This document shows, one piece after another, positions 30,537 to 40,600 of a stretch of DNA of 49,826 bases (position 1 is its first letter; every line of letters begins with the position of its first letter). The notes beneath the pieces are model-generated. The model saw nothing but the letters and a program-made list of their open reading frames with translations, was not told the origin of the DNA and searched no databases. Source of the stretch: an uncultured Pelagibacteraceae bacterium (GTDB taxonomy: Bacteria > Pseudomonadota > Alphaproteobacteria > Pelagibacterales > Pelagibacteraceae); the NCBI GenBank assembly GCA_902601895.1, contig CACKOU010000008.1, positions 1-49,826 on the forward strand, read 5' to 3'. Both the position numbers and the translations under genes were made by a program.

Positions 30537-30808
30537 TTTTTAATAAATTCATTGTGTGAAGAGCTGTTTTTGAATTTTTTTAATTTTTCTTTAAAACTTG
30601 ATGTAAATTTTTTTACTTTTTCTTTATTGTCTTCATTTACTATTTTTGTTTTTATGTCTTTTCCTTCAGAAATTGCCTTATTCTTTAAACAAACAGTATA
30701 TTCTTTAGACAATTTATTTTCTATGGATTTACAATCTACATTATTAGCAATTGCACTAACTGATAAAAGATTTATATAAATAATTATATTAAATAATATT
30801 TTTTTCAT
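30533..30808 (-). CDS. Small exported protein of unknown function
   Basis: 91 aa. Residues 1-21 form a signal peptide (MKKILFN, hydrophobic core, SAIA cleavage site). The mature peptide (~70 aa) has two Cys (26 and 40) that could form one disulfide and a strongly basic, probably helical second half ending in KKFKNSSSHNEFIKK. It overlaps topA upstream and the RidA-family gene downstream by 4 nt each (ATGA at both ends), which argues that it is a real translated gene. I recognise no family. Confidence 0.75.
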   Translation of the reverse strand: MKKILFNIIIYINLLSVSAIANNVDCKSIENKLSKEYTVCLKNKAISEGKDIKTKIVNEDNKEKVKKFTSSFKEKLKKFKNSSSHNEFIKK

Positions 30809-33366
30809 TTTTTCTTTTTTTTACTTTTATCGTATTCTTTTCTTTTCTCAATTAAAATTAATGCTTCTTCCATAGTTAATTCAGCAGGATCCTTTTCTTC
30901 AGGAATAGTTGCATTTAATGATTTGTATTTAATATAAGGACCGTATTGACCTTTCATAATTCTAACTGGCTTTTTATCTTCAGGGTGTTCCCCTAAATCC
31001 TTTATCATTGAAGATGATATTCTTCCAGGTTTTGCCTCTGCTATTAATGTGACAGCTCTATTTAATCCAATAGTAAATAATTCATCAACATTTTCTAGTC
31101 TAGCGGATTTATTTTCACATTTAAGGTAAGGACCAAATCTTCCGACGTTAACAGTTATATCTTTATCATTTTCAGGATTTTTACCTAAACTTAATGGTAA
31201 CGAACATAAATATTTAGCTTTTTCTAAATCAATATTTTCAATATCAATTCCTTTAGGAATAGAAACATTTTTTAAATTATTTTCTTCTTTCTTTAATTTT
31301 CTTTTTTTCTTTTTAGTTTTTTCATTTTCTTCTATGGTTTCTTTTTCAAATTGCAAATATGGTCCAAATCTTCCATTTTTAAGATAAATATCTTTACCTT
31401 TATCATTTTTTCCAATGAATTTAGGTTCTGCTAGTGTCAATTGCTGTGCTGCTTTAGATTTTGATAGTGGTCTTGTAAATTTGCATTCTGGATAATTTGA
31501 ACACCCAATAAAAGCACCACCTCTAAAACTATTTTTTAAACTTAATTGCCCAGACTCACAAACTTTGCATTTTCTATCAATTTTTCCATCCTTATCAACC
31601 TCAAATATAAGTGATCCAAGACTTTCATTTAATAGGTCTAATACTTCTCTGGTTCTTTTTTCTTTCACACCTGAAACATTAGAATTAAAGTCTTTCCAAA
31701 AGTTCTCTAAAACTTTTATCCAATTTTCTTTACCTGATGTTATGTCATCTAATTGATCTTCTAATTTCGCAGTAAAATCATAATCAACATATTTTGTAAA
31801 TAATTTTTCTAAAAAAGCAGAAAGTAATTTTCCTCTATCAGTTGGAAAAAATCTTTTATTATTTATATCAGCATAACCTCTATTAGCTATTACCGAAATA
31901 ATACTTGCATAAGTAGATGGTCTTCCAATTCCTAGCTCTTCTAATTTTTTAACTAGACTTGCCTCAGAATATCTAGGTGGTGGTTGTGTATAGTGCTGTT
32001 CATCAATATGATCTTCAAACATTACTTCACCTTTTTCTACATCAGGCAAAGTATTTTCATTGTCATCATCATTTTCATCGATCTTATAAAGTTTTAGGAA
32101 ACCATCAAATTTTAATGTTGAACCACTAGCTTTGAATATATTTTTATCGTCATTAGAATTGATTGTAATAGTTTTTCTATCAAATTTTGCTGACTGCATT
32201 TGTGATGATAAAGATCTAGACCAAATTAAATTATAAAGTTTAAATTGATCAGTACTTAAGTATTTTTTCATATCTTCCGGTTTTCTAATTATTTCTGTTG
32301 GACGTATAGCTTCGTGAGCTTCTTGTGCATTCTTTGCTTTTTTACCACTATAATTTAAAGGATGTTCTGGTAAATATTTATCACCATAATTCCGCGTTAT
32401 AAAATCTCTGAAAGATGTTATCGCATCTTTTGAAATATTAGTTCCATCTGTTCTCATATAAGTAATTAATCCTACGGTTTCACCTTCAATATCAATCCCT
32501 TGATATAGTCTTTGAGCAATTTGCATTGTTCTTGATGCTCCAAAACCAAGTTTACTCGATGCTGTTTGTTGTAATGTTGATGTAGTAAAAGGTCCTGATG
32601 GATTTCTGTTATAATTTTTTGAGCTTATATCTGTTATATTGTATTTTTTATTTTTTATTTTAGATAAAGCGTCATTAATATCTTGTTTGTTTTTAAATGA
32701 AAATTTCTCAACCTTATTTCCATCTAATTGTGAAATAGTTGTATTTATTTTTTCATTTTTGTTATTTTTAAAAATTATATTTAAAGTCCAAAATTCTTTT
32801 GGTTGGAAAACTTCTATTTCCTGTTCTCTTTCGGTTAAAAGTCTTAGAGCTACAGATTGAACTCGACCAGCAGATTTAGAACCTGGTAATTTTGTCCATA
32901 GAATGGGGGAGATATTAAAACCTACTAGATAATCTAGAGCTCTTCTTGCCATATAAGCATCAACTAAATGTGGCTCTATTTTTCTTGGATTATCTATTCC
33001 ATTTGTAACTGCTTTTTTTGTTATTTCGTTGAAAACAACTCTTTCAACTTCCTTATCTTTTAATAATTTTTTTTCTTCAAGAAACTCTTTTACATGCCAA
33101 GCTATTGCTTCACCTTCTCTGTCAGGGTCAGTAGCTAGAATAATTTTTTTTGAATCTTTAGCACTATCTGTAATTTCTTTTAAATATTTTTTTGAAAAAC
33201 TATCTACTTCCCAAATCATTTTAAAATCATTTTCAGGATCAACAGAACCATTTTTCGAAGGCAGATCTCTTATATGCCCATAGCTTGCAAGAACTGTATA
33301 ATCTGATCCTAAATATTTATTAATTGTTTTTGCTTTTGCTGGACTTTCAACAATTACTAGATTCAT
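30805..33366 (-). CDS. topA: DNA topoisomerase I
   Basis: Type IA topoisomerase that relaxes negative supercoils; 853 aa. The TOPRIM domain has ESPAKAKTI at 7-15 and DPDREGEAIAWH at 80-91; the catalytic Tyr303 lies in GLITYMRTDGTNIS. After the core, one four-Cys zinc ribbon (CKVCESG ... GCSNYPEC) remains, followed by three C-terminal repeats of the type GRFGPYLQFE, GRFGPYLKCE and GQYGPYIKY, as in other alphaproteobacteria. It lies downstream of plsY after a 40-bp gap. Confidence 0.97.
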   Translation of the reverse strand: MNLVIVESPAKAKTINKYLGSDYTVLASYGHIRDLPSKNGSVDPENDFKMIWEVDSFSKKYLKEITDSAKDSKKIILATDPDREGEAIAWHVKEFLEEKKLLKDKEVERVVFNEITKKAVTNGIDNPRKIEPHLVDAYMARRALDYLVGFNISPILWTKLPGSKSAGRVQSVALRLLTEREQEIEVFQPKEFWTLNIIFKNNKNEKINTTISQLDGNKVEKFSFKNKQDINDALSKIKNKKYNITDISSKNYNRNPSGPFTTSTLQQTASSKLGFGASRTMQIAQRLYQGIDIEGETVGLITYMRTDGTNISKDAITSFRDFITRNYGDKYLPEHPLNYSGKKAKNAQEAHEAIRPTEIIRKPEDMKKYLSTDQFKLYNLIWSRSLSSQMQSAKFDRKTITINSNDDKNIFKASGSTLKFDGFLKLYKIDENDDDNENTLPDVEKGEVMFEDHIDEQHYTQPPPRYSEASLVKKLEELGIGRPSTYASIISVIANRGYADINNKRFFPTDRGKLLSAFLEKLFTKYVDYDFTAKLEDQLDDITSGKENWIKVLENFWKDFNSNVSGVKEKRTREVLDLLNESLGSLIFEVDKDGKIDRKCKVCESGQLSLKNSFRGGAFIGCSNYPECKFTRPLSKSKAAQQLTLAEPKFIGKNDKGKDIYLKNGRFGPYLQFEKETIEENEKTKKKKRKLKKEENNLKNVSIPKGIDIENIDLEKAKYLCSLPLSLGKNPENDKDITVNVGRFGPYLKCENKSARLENVDELFTIGLNRAVTLIAEAKPGRISSSMIKDLGEHPEDKKPVRIMKGQYGPYIKYKSLNATIPEEKDPAELTMEEALILIEKRKEYDKSKKKKK

Positions 33367-33386
33367 ATTTAGAGAACGTACTTAAA

Positions 33387-33399
33387 ACAGTTAAACTGT
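33387..33399. repeat. 13-bp palindrome upstream of topA
   Basis: ACAGTT and AACTGT flank a single A in the 40-bp gap between plsY and topA, 21-33 nt before the topA ATG. It might be an operator or a leader hairpin, or chance in AT-rich DNA. Confidence 0.25.
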
Positions 33400-33406
33400 C
33401 AAATTA

Positions 33407-33979
33407 TTAAATTTTTGTCTTAGTTTCTTCTTTATTTATCAAGCGTTTAACGTTTTCTCTATGTGTGTAAAAAATTAAAATAAACATTATGAAGTAAAAC
33501 ATAATGTTATCATTGCTATAAAAAAATATAAAAATAGGAACACTTAATGATCCAAGAATTGATCCTAATGAAGAGTATTTAGATATTAAATATGTAATTA
33601 CCCAAACAATACCAAAAACAATACCCAAAAAATAATTTAAAATAATCAACATTCCAACATATGTTGCAACACCCTTACCACCTTTAAATTTTAACCATAT
33701 TGGAAAAACATGTCCTAAAAAAACAGATAATGAACAAATGTAAATAAATTCTGGATAATTTAATTGAACATAAATTATTGGCAAAACCGCTTTTAAAATG
33801 TCTAGTAATAAAGTTGAGTAACCTAAAAATTTATTACCAGTTCTTAAAACATTGGTGGCGCCTATATTACCCGATCCTGTTTCTCTTATGTCTTTTTTTA
33901 AAAAAATTTTTGTTAATAAAAAACCAAAAGGAATAGAACCTAATAAATATGATAAAATTGATAAAATAAAAATTTCCAT
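33407..33979 (-). CDS. plsY: Acyl-phosphate:glycerol-3-phosphate acyltransferase
   Basis: Inner-membrane enzyme for the first step of phosphatidate synthesis, using acyl-phosphate made by PlsX. At 190 aa it has about five transmembrane segments and the three conserved loops: GSIPFGFLLTK near 14-24, GSGNIGATNVLRTGNK at 35-50 and KFKGGKGVATYVG near 97-109. It follows the dihydroorotase-like gene with no spacer. This pyrB-pyrC-plsY order is typical of alphaproteobacteria. Confidence 0.96.
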   Translation of the reverse strand: MEIFILSILSYLLGSIPFGFLLTKIFLKKDIRETGSGNIGATNVLRTGNKFLGYSTLLLDILKAVLPIIYVQLNYPEFIYICSLSVFLGHVFPIWLKFKGGKGVATYVGMLIILNYFLGIVFGIVWVITYLISKYSSLGSILGSLSVPIFIFFYSNDNIMFYFIMFILIFYTHRENVKRLINKEETKTKI

Positions 33980-35269
33980 TTAAATATTGTAAAGCTCTTG
34001 TCCTTTTACGTATGTATTGGTTACTTTTCCTTGTAATCTTTTATTTTCAATTGACGTATTTTTAGATTTAGAAACCAAATTTTCTTGCTTTACTATCCAA
34101 GGTTTATTTATATCCACAATACAGAAATCTGCATCATTACCTACGGATAAATTACCTTTATTAATTTTCAAAATTTTTGCTGGATTTGCGGTTAAGGCAG
34201 CAATAATTTTTTCAAGTTTTACAGATCCATTGTGATATAATTCTAATGACAAGGATAATAACGTTTCAATACCTGTTGCTCCAGTTGCAGCTTGAGCAAA
34301 TGTTAATCTTTTTTGCTCTTCATCTTCAGGTTTGTGATCTGAAACTATTACATCGATTGTACCGTCATTTAATCCTTGCACTAAACTTAATCTATCATCT
34401 TCAGTTCTAAGTGGCGGTGACAATTTTAAAAAAGTTCTAAAGTCACCAATATCATTTTCATTTAAAGATAAATTATTTATTGATACCCCACAGGAAAATC
34501 TTACTTTGTCTTTTCTATCTTTAATAATTTCAACTGCTTTTCCTGATGAAATCTGAGAAATGTGATAACGGCAATTATATTCTTCTAATAATGTTAAATC
34601 TCTCTCTATAATTATTAGTTCTGCTATTTCTGGGATACCTTGCAAACCAAGTTTTGTCGAAATTATTCCATCATTTATCATACCATTCTCAGCTAATTCT
34701 TGATCTTCCGCATGTTGCATTATTAAAGATCCCAAATCTTTTGCTGAATTCATTATTCTGGACATAACTCTTGTATTCTGAATTGTTTTAATTCCATCTG
34801 TAAATGCTATTATCCCTTTACTTTGCAGAAGACCAAACTCTGTCATATTTGTGCCTTCAGTACCCTTTGTTAGAGATGCTGTGGGAAATATGTTTATTTT
34901 TGATTTATCTCTACCTCGTCTTTTTAAAAAATCTACTATTGAAACGTTGTCGATTATTGGATCAGTATTAGGCATTGTTACAACTGAGGTTACTCCCCCG
35001 GATAATGCAGCATTGCTCAAAGTTCTAAAATTTTCTTTATATTCATAACCTGGCTCGCCGACAAATACTCTCATATCAACTATACCTGGGAAAATATAAT
35101 TCTCTTTTAAATCAATAACTTTTTCTCTACTAGGAATGTTGTTTTTGTTCACCTTTTTTCCAACACCTTCAATTTTTCCATCTTCACCTATTATTAAACC
35201 TCCTATTTCACTTATGTTGTTATGAGGATCAATTATATTTGCGTTAATAAAGTATTTTTTTTTCATCAT
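33980..35269 (-). CDS. pyrC': Dihydroorotase-like protein, probably non-catalytic (PyrC')
   Basis: 429 aa amidohydrolase fold related to class I dihydroorotases. The zinc-binding D-x-H-x-H-x-R-E-P-G motif is replaced by [10 protein letters not shown] at 65-74: both His are lost (Arg67, Phe69) and the substrate-binding Arg is Gly71. Other family landmarks remain ([42 protein letters not shown]). In Pseudomonas and others, such inactive paralogues (PyrC'/PyrX) are structural partners of aspartate transcarbamoylase. Here pyrB sits immediately upstream with an ATGA overlap, so the same role is inferred. A true dihydroorotase would have to be encoded elsewhere. Confidence 0.88.
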   Translation of the reverse strand: MMKKKYFINANIIDPHNNISEIGGLIIGEDGKIEGVGKKVNKNNIPSREKVIDLKENYIFPGIVDMRVFVGEPGYEYKENFRTLSNAALSGGVTSVVTMPNTDPIIDNVSIVDFLKRRGRDKSKINIFPTASLTKGTEGTNMTEFGLLQSKGIIAFTDGIKTIQNTRVMSRIMNSAKDLGSLIMQHAEDQELAENGMINDGIISTKLGLQGIPEIAELIIIERDLTLLEEYNCRYHISQISSGKAVEIIKDRKDKVRFSCGVSINNLSLNENDIGDFRTFLKLSPPLRTEDDRLSLVQGLNDGTIDVIVSDHKPEDEEQKRLTFAQAATGATGIETLLSLSLELYHNGSVKLEKIIAALTANPAKILKINKGNLSVGNDADFCIVDINKPWIVKQENLVSKSKNTSIENKRLQGKVTNTYVKGQELYNI

Positions 35270-36204
35270 TCACAAAAAATTTTTAAACATGCCATTCTTA
35301 TTGCAACACCTAGTTCAACTTGTTCTTTTACAACACTCATATTGGTGTCATCAGCTAGTTTTGTATCAATTTCAATACCGCGGTTCATTGGGCCAGGATG
35401 CATAATAATCGAATCTGATTTTGCATATTCTAATTTATCCTGTGTTAGACCATAGTACTCATAATACTCTCTATTAGATGACAAGAATGAACTACTCATT
35501 CTTTCATTTTGTAGTCTAAGCATCATTACTATGTCGCAATCTTTTACACCTTTTTTCATATTTGAAAAAATATTAACTCCAAATTTTTCTATATCTTTTG
35601 GTAAAAGGTTTGATGGAGCCACAATATTAACTTCGGCGCCCAACATGTTTAGTAGGTAAATATTAGATCTTGCTACTCTTGAATGTAGAATATCTCCACA
35701 AATTGCAACCTTTAATCCTTGAATTTTTTTTTTTCTATTCAATATGGTTAATGCATCAAGTAATGCTTGGGTGGGGTGTTCTCTTCTTCCATCACCAGCA
35801 TTTAAAACAGAGCAATTAACTTTTTGAGATAAAAGATTACAAGCACCTGAGTCTTGATGTCTAATAACTATTATATCAGGATGCATTGCATTTAATGTCA
35901 TTGCAGTGTCTATTAGCGTTTCACCTTTTTTAATTGCTGAGTTTGTTATATTCATTGACATAACATCTGCACCTAATCTTTTTCCTGCTAGCTCAAATGA
36001 GCTTTGTGTTCTTGTTGATGGTTCAAAAAAAAGGTTAATTTGTGTTTTTCCCTTAAGTAAATCTAATTTTTTATTTTTACTTTTGTTTAATTCAATAAAT
36101 TTTTCAGCTTCTTTTAAGATTAAATTAACATCATTTATTGATAAATCTTGAATACCTAGGAGATGTTTTTGAGAAATTTTAATAGCTTTGGGTTTAGTTG
36201 CCAT
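35266..36204 (-). CDS. pyrB: Aspartate carbamoyltransferase catalytic subunit
   Basis: Condenses carbamoyl-phosphate and aspartate in pyrimidine synthesis. The ATG at 36204 ([17 protein letters not shown]) gives 312 aa, the family length; the frame is open to a GTG at 36225, but those seven extra residues are not family-like. Carbamoyl-phosphate site [14 protein letters not shown] (STRT at 63-66), [11 protein letters not shown] and [12 protein letters not shown] are present. No regulatory pyrI chain is seen; the neighbouring PyrC' probably forms the holoenzyme with it. It overlaps pyrC' by 4 nt. Confidence 0.96.
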   Translation of the reverse strand: MATKPKAIKISQKHLLGIQDLSINDVNLILKEAEKFIELNKSKNKKLDLLKGKTQINLFFEPSTRTQSSFELAGKRLGADVMSMNITNSAIKKGETLIDTAMTLNAMHPDIIVIRHQDSGACNLLSQKVNCSVLNAGDGRREHPTQALLDALTILNRKKKIQGLKVAICGDILHSRVARSNIYLLNMLGAEVNIVAPSNLLPKDIEKFGVNIFSNMKKGVKDCDIVMMLRLQNERMSSSFLSSNREYYEYYGLTQDKLEYAKSDSIIMHPGPMNRGIEIDTKLADDTNMSVVKEQVELGVAIRMACLKIFCE

Positions 36205-36246
36205 TAAAACCAACTCTATAGCCACAAAGGTTGATTAATGCAAGTA

Positions 36247-36702
36247 TTAATTATTAATAAAATCTATGGCACCCTGTAAGATAAATGCAGCAGCATTTTT
36301 ATCTATATTTTTTTCTCTTTTAGTTACGTTAATACCTAAATTTTTAGTTAATTTAAACGCCCCAATTGTTGATAATCTTTCATCCCAAAGACTTATTGGA
36401 AGATCAATTTCTTTTGATATTGCTTTTGACACATCATTGACTGATTGAGAAGATTTACCAAAGGTTCCGTCCATATTTATTGGATTACCAATAATTATTC
36501 CCTTAATATTATTTTCTTTAATAATATCCTCCAATTCATTGATAAGATCCTCAAATTTGGATTTGTTTATTGTTTTAAGCGGTGTGGCAATCTTTTGATT
36601 TTCATCACATATAGCTACACCAACTCTCTTTGAACCTAAATCAAGACCAATTAATCTAGATGTATTTAGCTGTTTCTTTTTAAATTCCTCAATTGTGATC
36701 AT
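36247..36702 (-). CDS. yqgF: Pre-16S rRNA nuclease / RuvX-like (YqgF)
   Basis: 151 aa RNase H-fold protein involved in maturation of the 16S rRNA 5' end (formerly a putative Holliday junction resolvase). It has the N-terminal acidic motif GLDLGSKRVGVA (about 19-30), a central GIIIGNPINMDGTFGK, LWDERLST and the C-terminal DKNAAAFILQGAID with the last catalytic Asp. It is divergent from gatC with a 49-bp gap; yqgF beside gatC is familiar in alphaproteobacteria. It leads the - strand run into pyrB. Confidence 0.93.
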   Translation of the reverse strand: MITIEEFKKKQLNTSRLIGLDLGSKRVGVAICDENQKIATPLKTINKSKFEDLINELEDIIKENNIKGIIIGNPINMDGTFGKSSQSVNDVSKAISKEIDLPISLWDERLSTIGAFKLTKNLGINVTKREKNIDKNAAAFILQGAIDFINN

Positions 36703-36751
36703 ATTGTATATTATTTACTTAAGTGATAGTTTGCGGCAATATTTTTACCAT

Positions 36752-37039
36752 ATGAGTATAGATCTTAAAACAGTAAAGCACATTTCGAAATTAGCAAGAA
36801 TTTCCATTGATGATGAAAAAGCTAGCAAATTAAAGGGCGACCTAAATAATATATTTGAATTTATAGAAAAATTAAATGAATTAAATACTGATAATGTTCA
36901 AGCTTTAACATCAATTGCTGAGACCACCCTAAAATTTAGAAAAGATGAAATTAAATCAGAAAATATCAGAGAAAAAATTTTAAAAAATTCACCTGAAGAA
37001 AATAAAGATTTTTTTGTTGTACCAAAGGTTGTTGAATAA
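36752..37039 (+). CDS. gatC: Asp/Glu-tRNA amidotransferase subunit C
   Basis: Small clamp subunit of GatCAB, which converts Glu-tRNA(Gln) and/or Asp-tRNA(Asn) to the amidated forms. The ATG at 36752 ([20 protein letters not shown]) gives the typical 95 aa; the open frame to 36695 would overlap divergent yqgF and add 19 hydrophobic non-homologous residues. The stop overlaps the gatA ATG by one base. Confidence 0.94.
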   Translation: MSIDLKTVKHISKLARISIDDEKASKLKGDLNNIFEFIEKLNELNTDNVQALTSIAETTLKFRKDEIKSENIREKILKNSPEENKDFFVVPKVVE

Positions 37040-38499
37040 TGTCAGATATAACAAGTCAAAGTTTATTCGAACTAACTTCCAATATAAAAGAAAAAAAACT
37101 ATCTTCAGAGGAAATTACGAAAGCATTTATAAACCGCGCTGAAAAATCGAAAAAATTAAATGTTTATGTTACAGATAATTTTGAAAAAGCAATAGATCAA
37201 TCAAAAAAATTTGATTCTAATCCTATTTTAGATTTTAAACTACCAGGTATTCCTATTGCTGTTAAAGATTTATTTTGTACAAATGGAGTTAGAACAACAG
37301 CAGGTAGCAAAATATTAAATAACTTTGTTCCCGCATATGAGTCTACAGTTACTCAAAATTTGTGGAGTCAAGGAGCAATTCTTCTTGGTAAACTTAATTG
37401 TGATGAATTTGCTATGGGCTCTTCAAATGAAACTAGTTTTTTTGGAAATGTTCAAAATCCAGTAGGAGAAAATTTAGTCCCTGGTGGATCTTCAGGAGGT
37501 TCCTCTGCAGCTGTTGCTGCAAATTTAACTCCAGTTACCATTGGAACAGATACAGGTGGATCTATTCGTCAACCAGCATCATTTACAGGAACTGTTGGAC
37601 TTAAACCTACATATGGAAGTTGTTCTCGTTATGGAATTGTAGCATTTGCTTCATCTTTAGACCAAGCAGGACCTATGACGAAAAATGTAAGAGACTGTTC
37701 TATGCTTTTAGAAGTGATCTCTTCATTTGATCAAAAAGATTCAACTTCAATTGATTACAAAAGAAATTATTATTCAAAAGAATTATCAAAAGATATTAAA
37801 GGAAAGAAAATTGGTATTCCTAAAGAATATAGAGTTGACAATATGCCTGACGAAATTGAACAGCTATGGAAAAATGGTATTTCATATGCAAAAGATTGTG
37901 GAGCAGAGATTATCGATATTTCGCTTCCACATACCAATTACGCATTACCAACTTATTATATTGTTGCACCAGCTGAAGCATCTTCAAATCTAGCTAGATA
38001 TGATGGTGTTAAATATGGATTTAGATCTCCTGGTCAAAATTTAATAGAAATGTATGAAAAAACTAGATCTGAAGGTTTTGGTGATGAAGTTAAAAGACGA
38101 ATTATGATTGGTACTTATGTTTTATCTTCTGGTTACTATGATGCCTATTATCTAAAAGCGCAGAAAGTGAGACAATTAATAAAAAAAGATTTTGATGATG
38201 CCTTTTCTAAAGTTGATGCAATTTTAACTCCATCTACTCCAAGCTCGGCATTTAAAATTGGTGAAAAAACAAATGATCCAGTATCAATGTATTTAAATGA
38301 TATATTTACAGTTCCAATAAATCTAGCAGGCTTACCAGGTATTTCTATACCAGCTGGTAAAGATAAAAATAATTATCCTTTAGGCCTTCAAGTAATTGGA
38401 AAACCTTTTGATGAGCAAAATATACTTAATATTTCTTATGCATTAGAAGATAAGATTAATTTTAAAAATGATATTTCAGACTGGTGGTTAAGTGAGTAA
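37039..38499 (+). CDS. gatA: Asp/Glu-tRNA amidotransferase subunit A
   Basis: Amidase subunit that frees ammonia from glutamine, 486 aa. The amidase-signature triad is complete: Lys76 (IAVKDLF), Ser151 in [13 protein letters not shown] and Ser175 in [13 protein letters not shown]. It follows gatC by a one-base overlap and overlaps gatB by 8 nt, a compact CAB operon. Presence of GatCAB implies that glutaminyl- and/or asparaginyl-tRNA is made by the indirect route. Confidence 0.97.
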   Translation: MSDITSQSLFELTSNIKEKKLSSEEITKAFINRAEKSKKLNVYVTDNFEKAIDQSKKFDSNPILDFKLPGIPIAVKDLFCTNGVRTTAGSKILNNFVPAYESTVTQNLWSQGAILLGKLNCDEFAMGSSNETSFFGNVQNPVGENLVPGGSSGGSSAAVAANLTPVTIGTDTGGSIRQPASFTGTVGLKPTYGSCSRYGIVAFASSLDQAGPMTKNVRDCSMLLEVISSFDQKDSTSIDYKRNYYSKELSKDIKGKKIGIPKEYRVDNMPDEIEQLWKNGISYAKDCGAEIIDISLPHTNYALPTYYIVAPAEASSNLARYDGVKYGFRSPGQNLIEMYEKTRSEGFGDEVKRRIMIGTYVLSSGYYDAYYLKAQKVRQLIKKDFDDAFSKVDAILTPSTPSSAFKIGEKTNDPVSMYLNDIFTVPINLAGLPGISIPAGKDKNNYPLGLQVIGKPFDEQNILNISYALEDKINFKNDISDWWLSE

Positions 38500-39958
38500 A
38501 AATAGTGAATATCTTATTGAAAGAGAAAATAAACAATATGAAGTGATAATTGGTTTAGAAGTGCACGCTCAAGTCACTTCAGAGTCAAAACTTTTCTCTC
38601 AATCATCAACAAAATTTGGTGCAGAACCAAACACACAAGTTAGTCTCGTAGATGCAGCATTTCCAGGGATGTTACCAGTTATAAATGAATTTTGTATTGA
38701 ACAAGCAATTAAAACTGGAATAGGACTTAAAGCCAAAATAAATAAAAAATCTGTCTTTGATAGAAAAAATTATTTTTATGCAGATTTACCCCAAGGATAT
38801 CAAATCTCTCAATACAAATATCCAATTGTCGGTGAAGGAAAAGTAATTTTGGATATGCCGAATGGTCAAAAAGAAATTGGAATTGAAAGATTACACTTAG
38901 AGCAAGATGCAGGTAAAAGTATTCATGATATTGATCCAAATAATACATTAGTCGATTTAAATAGATCTGGAGTGGCTTTAATGGAAATAGTAAGCAAGCC
39001 TGATTTGAGATCTCCAGATGAAGTCAATGTTTATATAAAAAAATTAAGATCGATAATGAGATATTTAGGAACATGTGATGGCAATATGCAAGAAGGCTCT
39101 CTGAGGGCAGATGTTAATGTATCAGTAAGATTAAAAGGGGAGACTGAATTCGGCACCAGGTGTGAAATTAAAAATGTTAATTCAATAAAATTTATGCAAA
39201 TGGCAATAATATCCGAAGCAAATAGACAAATAGATTTGTTAGAGGAGGGAAAAGAAATAGATCAAGAGACAAGACTTTTTGACACTAAAAGAAATGAGAC
39301 AAGATCTATGAGATCAAAAGAAGACGCGCATGATTACAGATATTTTCCTGACCCAGATCTATTACCTCTTGAAATAAGCCAAGAGTTAATTGAAAAAATA
39401 AAATCAGATATACCTGAATTACCAGATGAAAAGAAAAAAAGATTTATAGATAAATTTAATCTTTCACCATATGAAGCAACAATTTTGGTATCTGACATTG
39501 AAACATCAAATTTCTTTGAAGAAGTTATAAAAAATTCAGATGTTAAATTAGCAACAAACTGGATTACAGGAGAATTATTTGCAGTTTTAAATGAAAAAAA
39601 TTTGGAAATATCTCAAAGCCCAGTTAGTGCTAAAAATCTATCAAAACTTATTAACCTTATAAAAGATGGAACCATATCAGGAAAAATAGCTAAAACGGTT
39701 TTTGAACAAATGATAGATGGAGATCAAGATCCATTAATAATAGTAAAAGAAAAAGGTTTAAAACAAGAAAGCGATCCAAAAGCGATAGAGGAATTGATAA
39801 ATAAAGTTATTGAAAATAATTCAGATAAGGTCGCTGAATATAAATCTGGTAAAGATAAATTATTTGGTTTTTTTGTTGGTCAAGCCATGAAAGAAAGTAA
39901 AGGAAAAGGCAATCCTCAATTAATAAACAAAATATTAAAAGAAAAGTTGAATGGATAA
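38492..39958 (+). CDS. gatB: Asp/Glu-tRNA amidotransferase subunit B
   Basis: Kinase/transamidase subunit of GatCAB, 488 aa. The start is a GTG at 38492 within the end of gatA; no closer ATG precedes the conserved [13 protein letters not shown]. Family motifs include [34 protein letters not shown] and [14 protein letters not shown]. The C-terminal YqeY-like tRNA-binding domain (about 340-485) is present. It overlaps the next gene by 8 nt. Confidence 0.97.
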   Translation: MSKNSEYLIERENKQYEVIIGLEVHAQVTSESKLFSQSSTKFGAEPNTQVSLVDAAFPGMLPVINEFCIEQAIKTGIGLKAKINKKSVFDRKNYFYADLPQGYQISQYKYPIVGEGKVILDMPNGQKEIGIERLHLEQDAGKSIHDIDPNNTLVDLNRSGVALMEIVSKPDLRSPDEVNVYIKKLRSIMRYLGTCDGNMQEGSLRADVNVSVRLKGETEFGTRCEIKNVNSIKFMQMAIISEANRQIDLLEEGKEIDQETRLFDTKRNETRSMRSKEDAHDYRYFPDPDLLPLEISQELIEKIKSDIPELPDEKKKRFIDKFNLSPYEATILVSDIETSNFFEEVIKNSDVKLATNWITGELFAVLNEKNLEISQSPVSAKNLSKLINLIKDGTISGKIAKTVFEQMIDGDQDPLIIVKEKGLKQESDPKAIEELINKVIENNSDKVAEYKSGKDKLFGFFVGQAMKESKGKGNPQLINKILKEKLNG

Positions 39959-40598
39959 AAATTTAATAATTGATCAAAATATGATCAATTATATTTTTTC
40001 ACATACAAATAATCTTCATAAAGTACAAAAAAAATTATTAAAATATAACGAAAAACTCGGTCATATTAAAAAATTACAAATTTCAATTCTACAAGCTAAC
40101 TTCATACAATTTATCATAAAAATTAATAACTATAAATCATATTTAGAAATTGGTACATTTACAGGTTACAGCATTTTATCTGCTGCACTTGCTTTACCTA
40201 AGAATTGCAAATTAATTGGCATAGATAAAAATTTAAAAACTAACAATGAGGCAATTAAGTTTTTTAAAGAAGCAAAGCAAGATAAAAAAATAAATCTTAT
40301 TTGTAACATTGGAAAAATTGCTCTTGAAAATTTGATTAAGAAAAAGGAAAAATATGATGTGATATTAATTGATGCAGATAAAGAAAATTATATAAATTAT
40401 TTTAAACAGTCTCTTAAATTAAAAAGCAAAAAGGGTATAATTTTAATTGATAATACACTTTGGAAAGGAGATGTTGCAAATCCAAAGATAAAAGACAAAT
40501 TAACTATAAAATTACGAGAATTTAATAAATACATAAAAAAATCATCTATTAATAAGTATATTTTACCAATTGGTGATGGTTTTACAGTCTGTTGGTAA
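39951..40598 (+). CDS. O-methyltransferase, caffeoyl-CoA OMT-like family
   Basis: 215 aa class I SAM-dependent methyltransferase (Methyltransf_3 type). The SAM-binding strand [19 protein letters not shown] is near residues 64-82, followed by the acidic loop GIDKN, the metal-binding [12 protein letters not shown] and [16 protein letters not shown]. Bacterial members methylate small catechols, CoA esters or tRNA uridine-5-hydroxy groups (TrmR). Since TrhO, which makes that hydroxyuridine, is the next gene, a TrmR-like tRNA role is an attractive inference. The start overlaps gatB by 8 nt. Confidence 0.85.
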   Translation: MDKNLIIDQNMINYIFSHTNNLHKVQKKLLKYNEKLGHIKKLQISILQANFIQFIIKINNYKSYLEIGTFTGYSILSAALALPKNCKLIGIDKNLKTNNEAIKFFKEAKQDKKINLICNIGKIALENLIKKKEKYDVILIDADKENYINYFKQSLKLKSKKGIILIDNTLWKGDVANPKIKDKLTIKLREFNKYIKKSSINKYILPIGDGFTVCW

Positions 40599-40600
40599 TT

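Noticed and set aside
36695-36751. Upstream extension of GatC by 19 residues
   Set aside because: It would overlap the yqgF start and encodes a hydrophobic stretch not found in GatC; the ATG at 36752 gives the normal protein.
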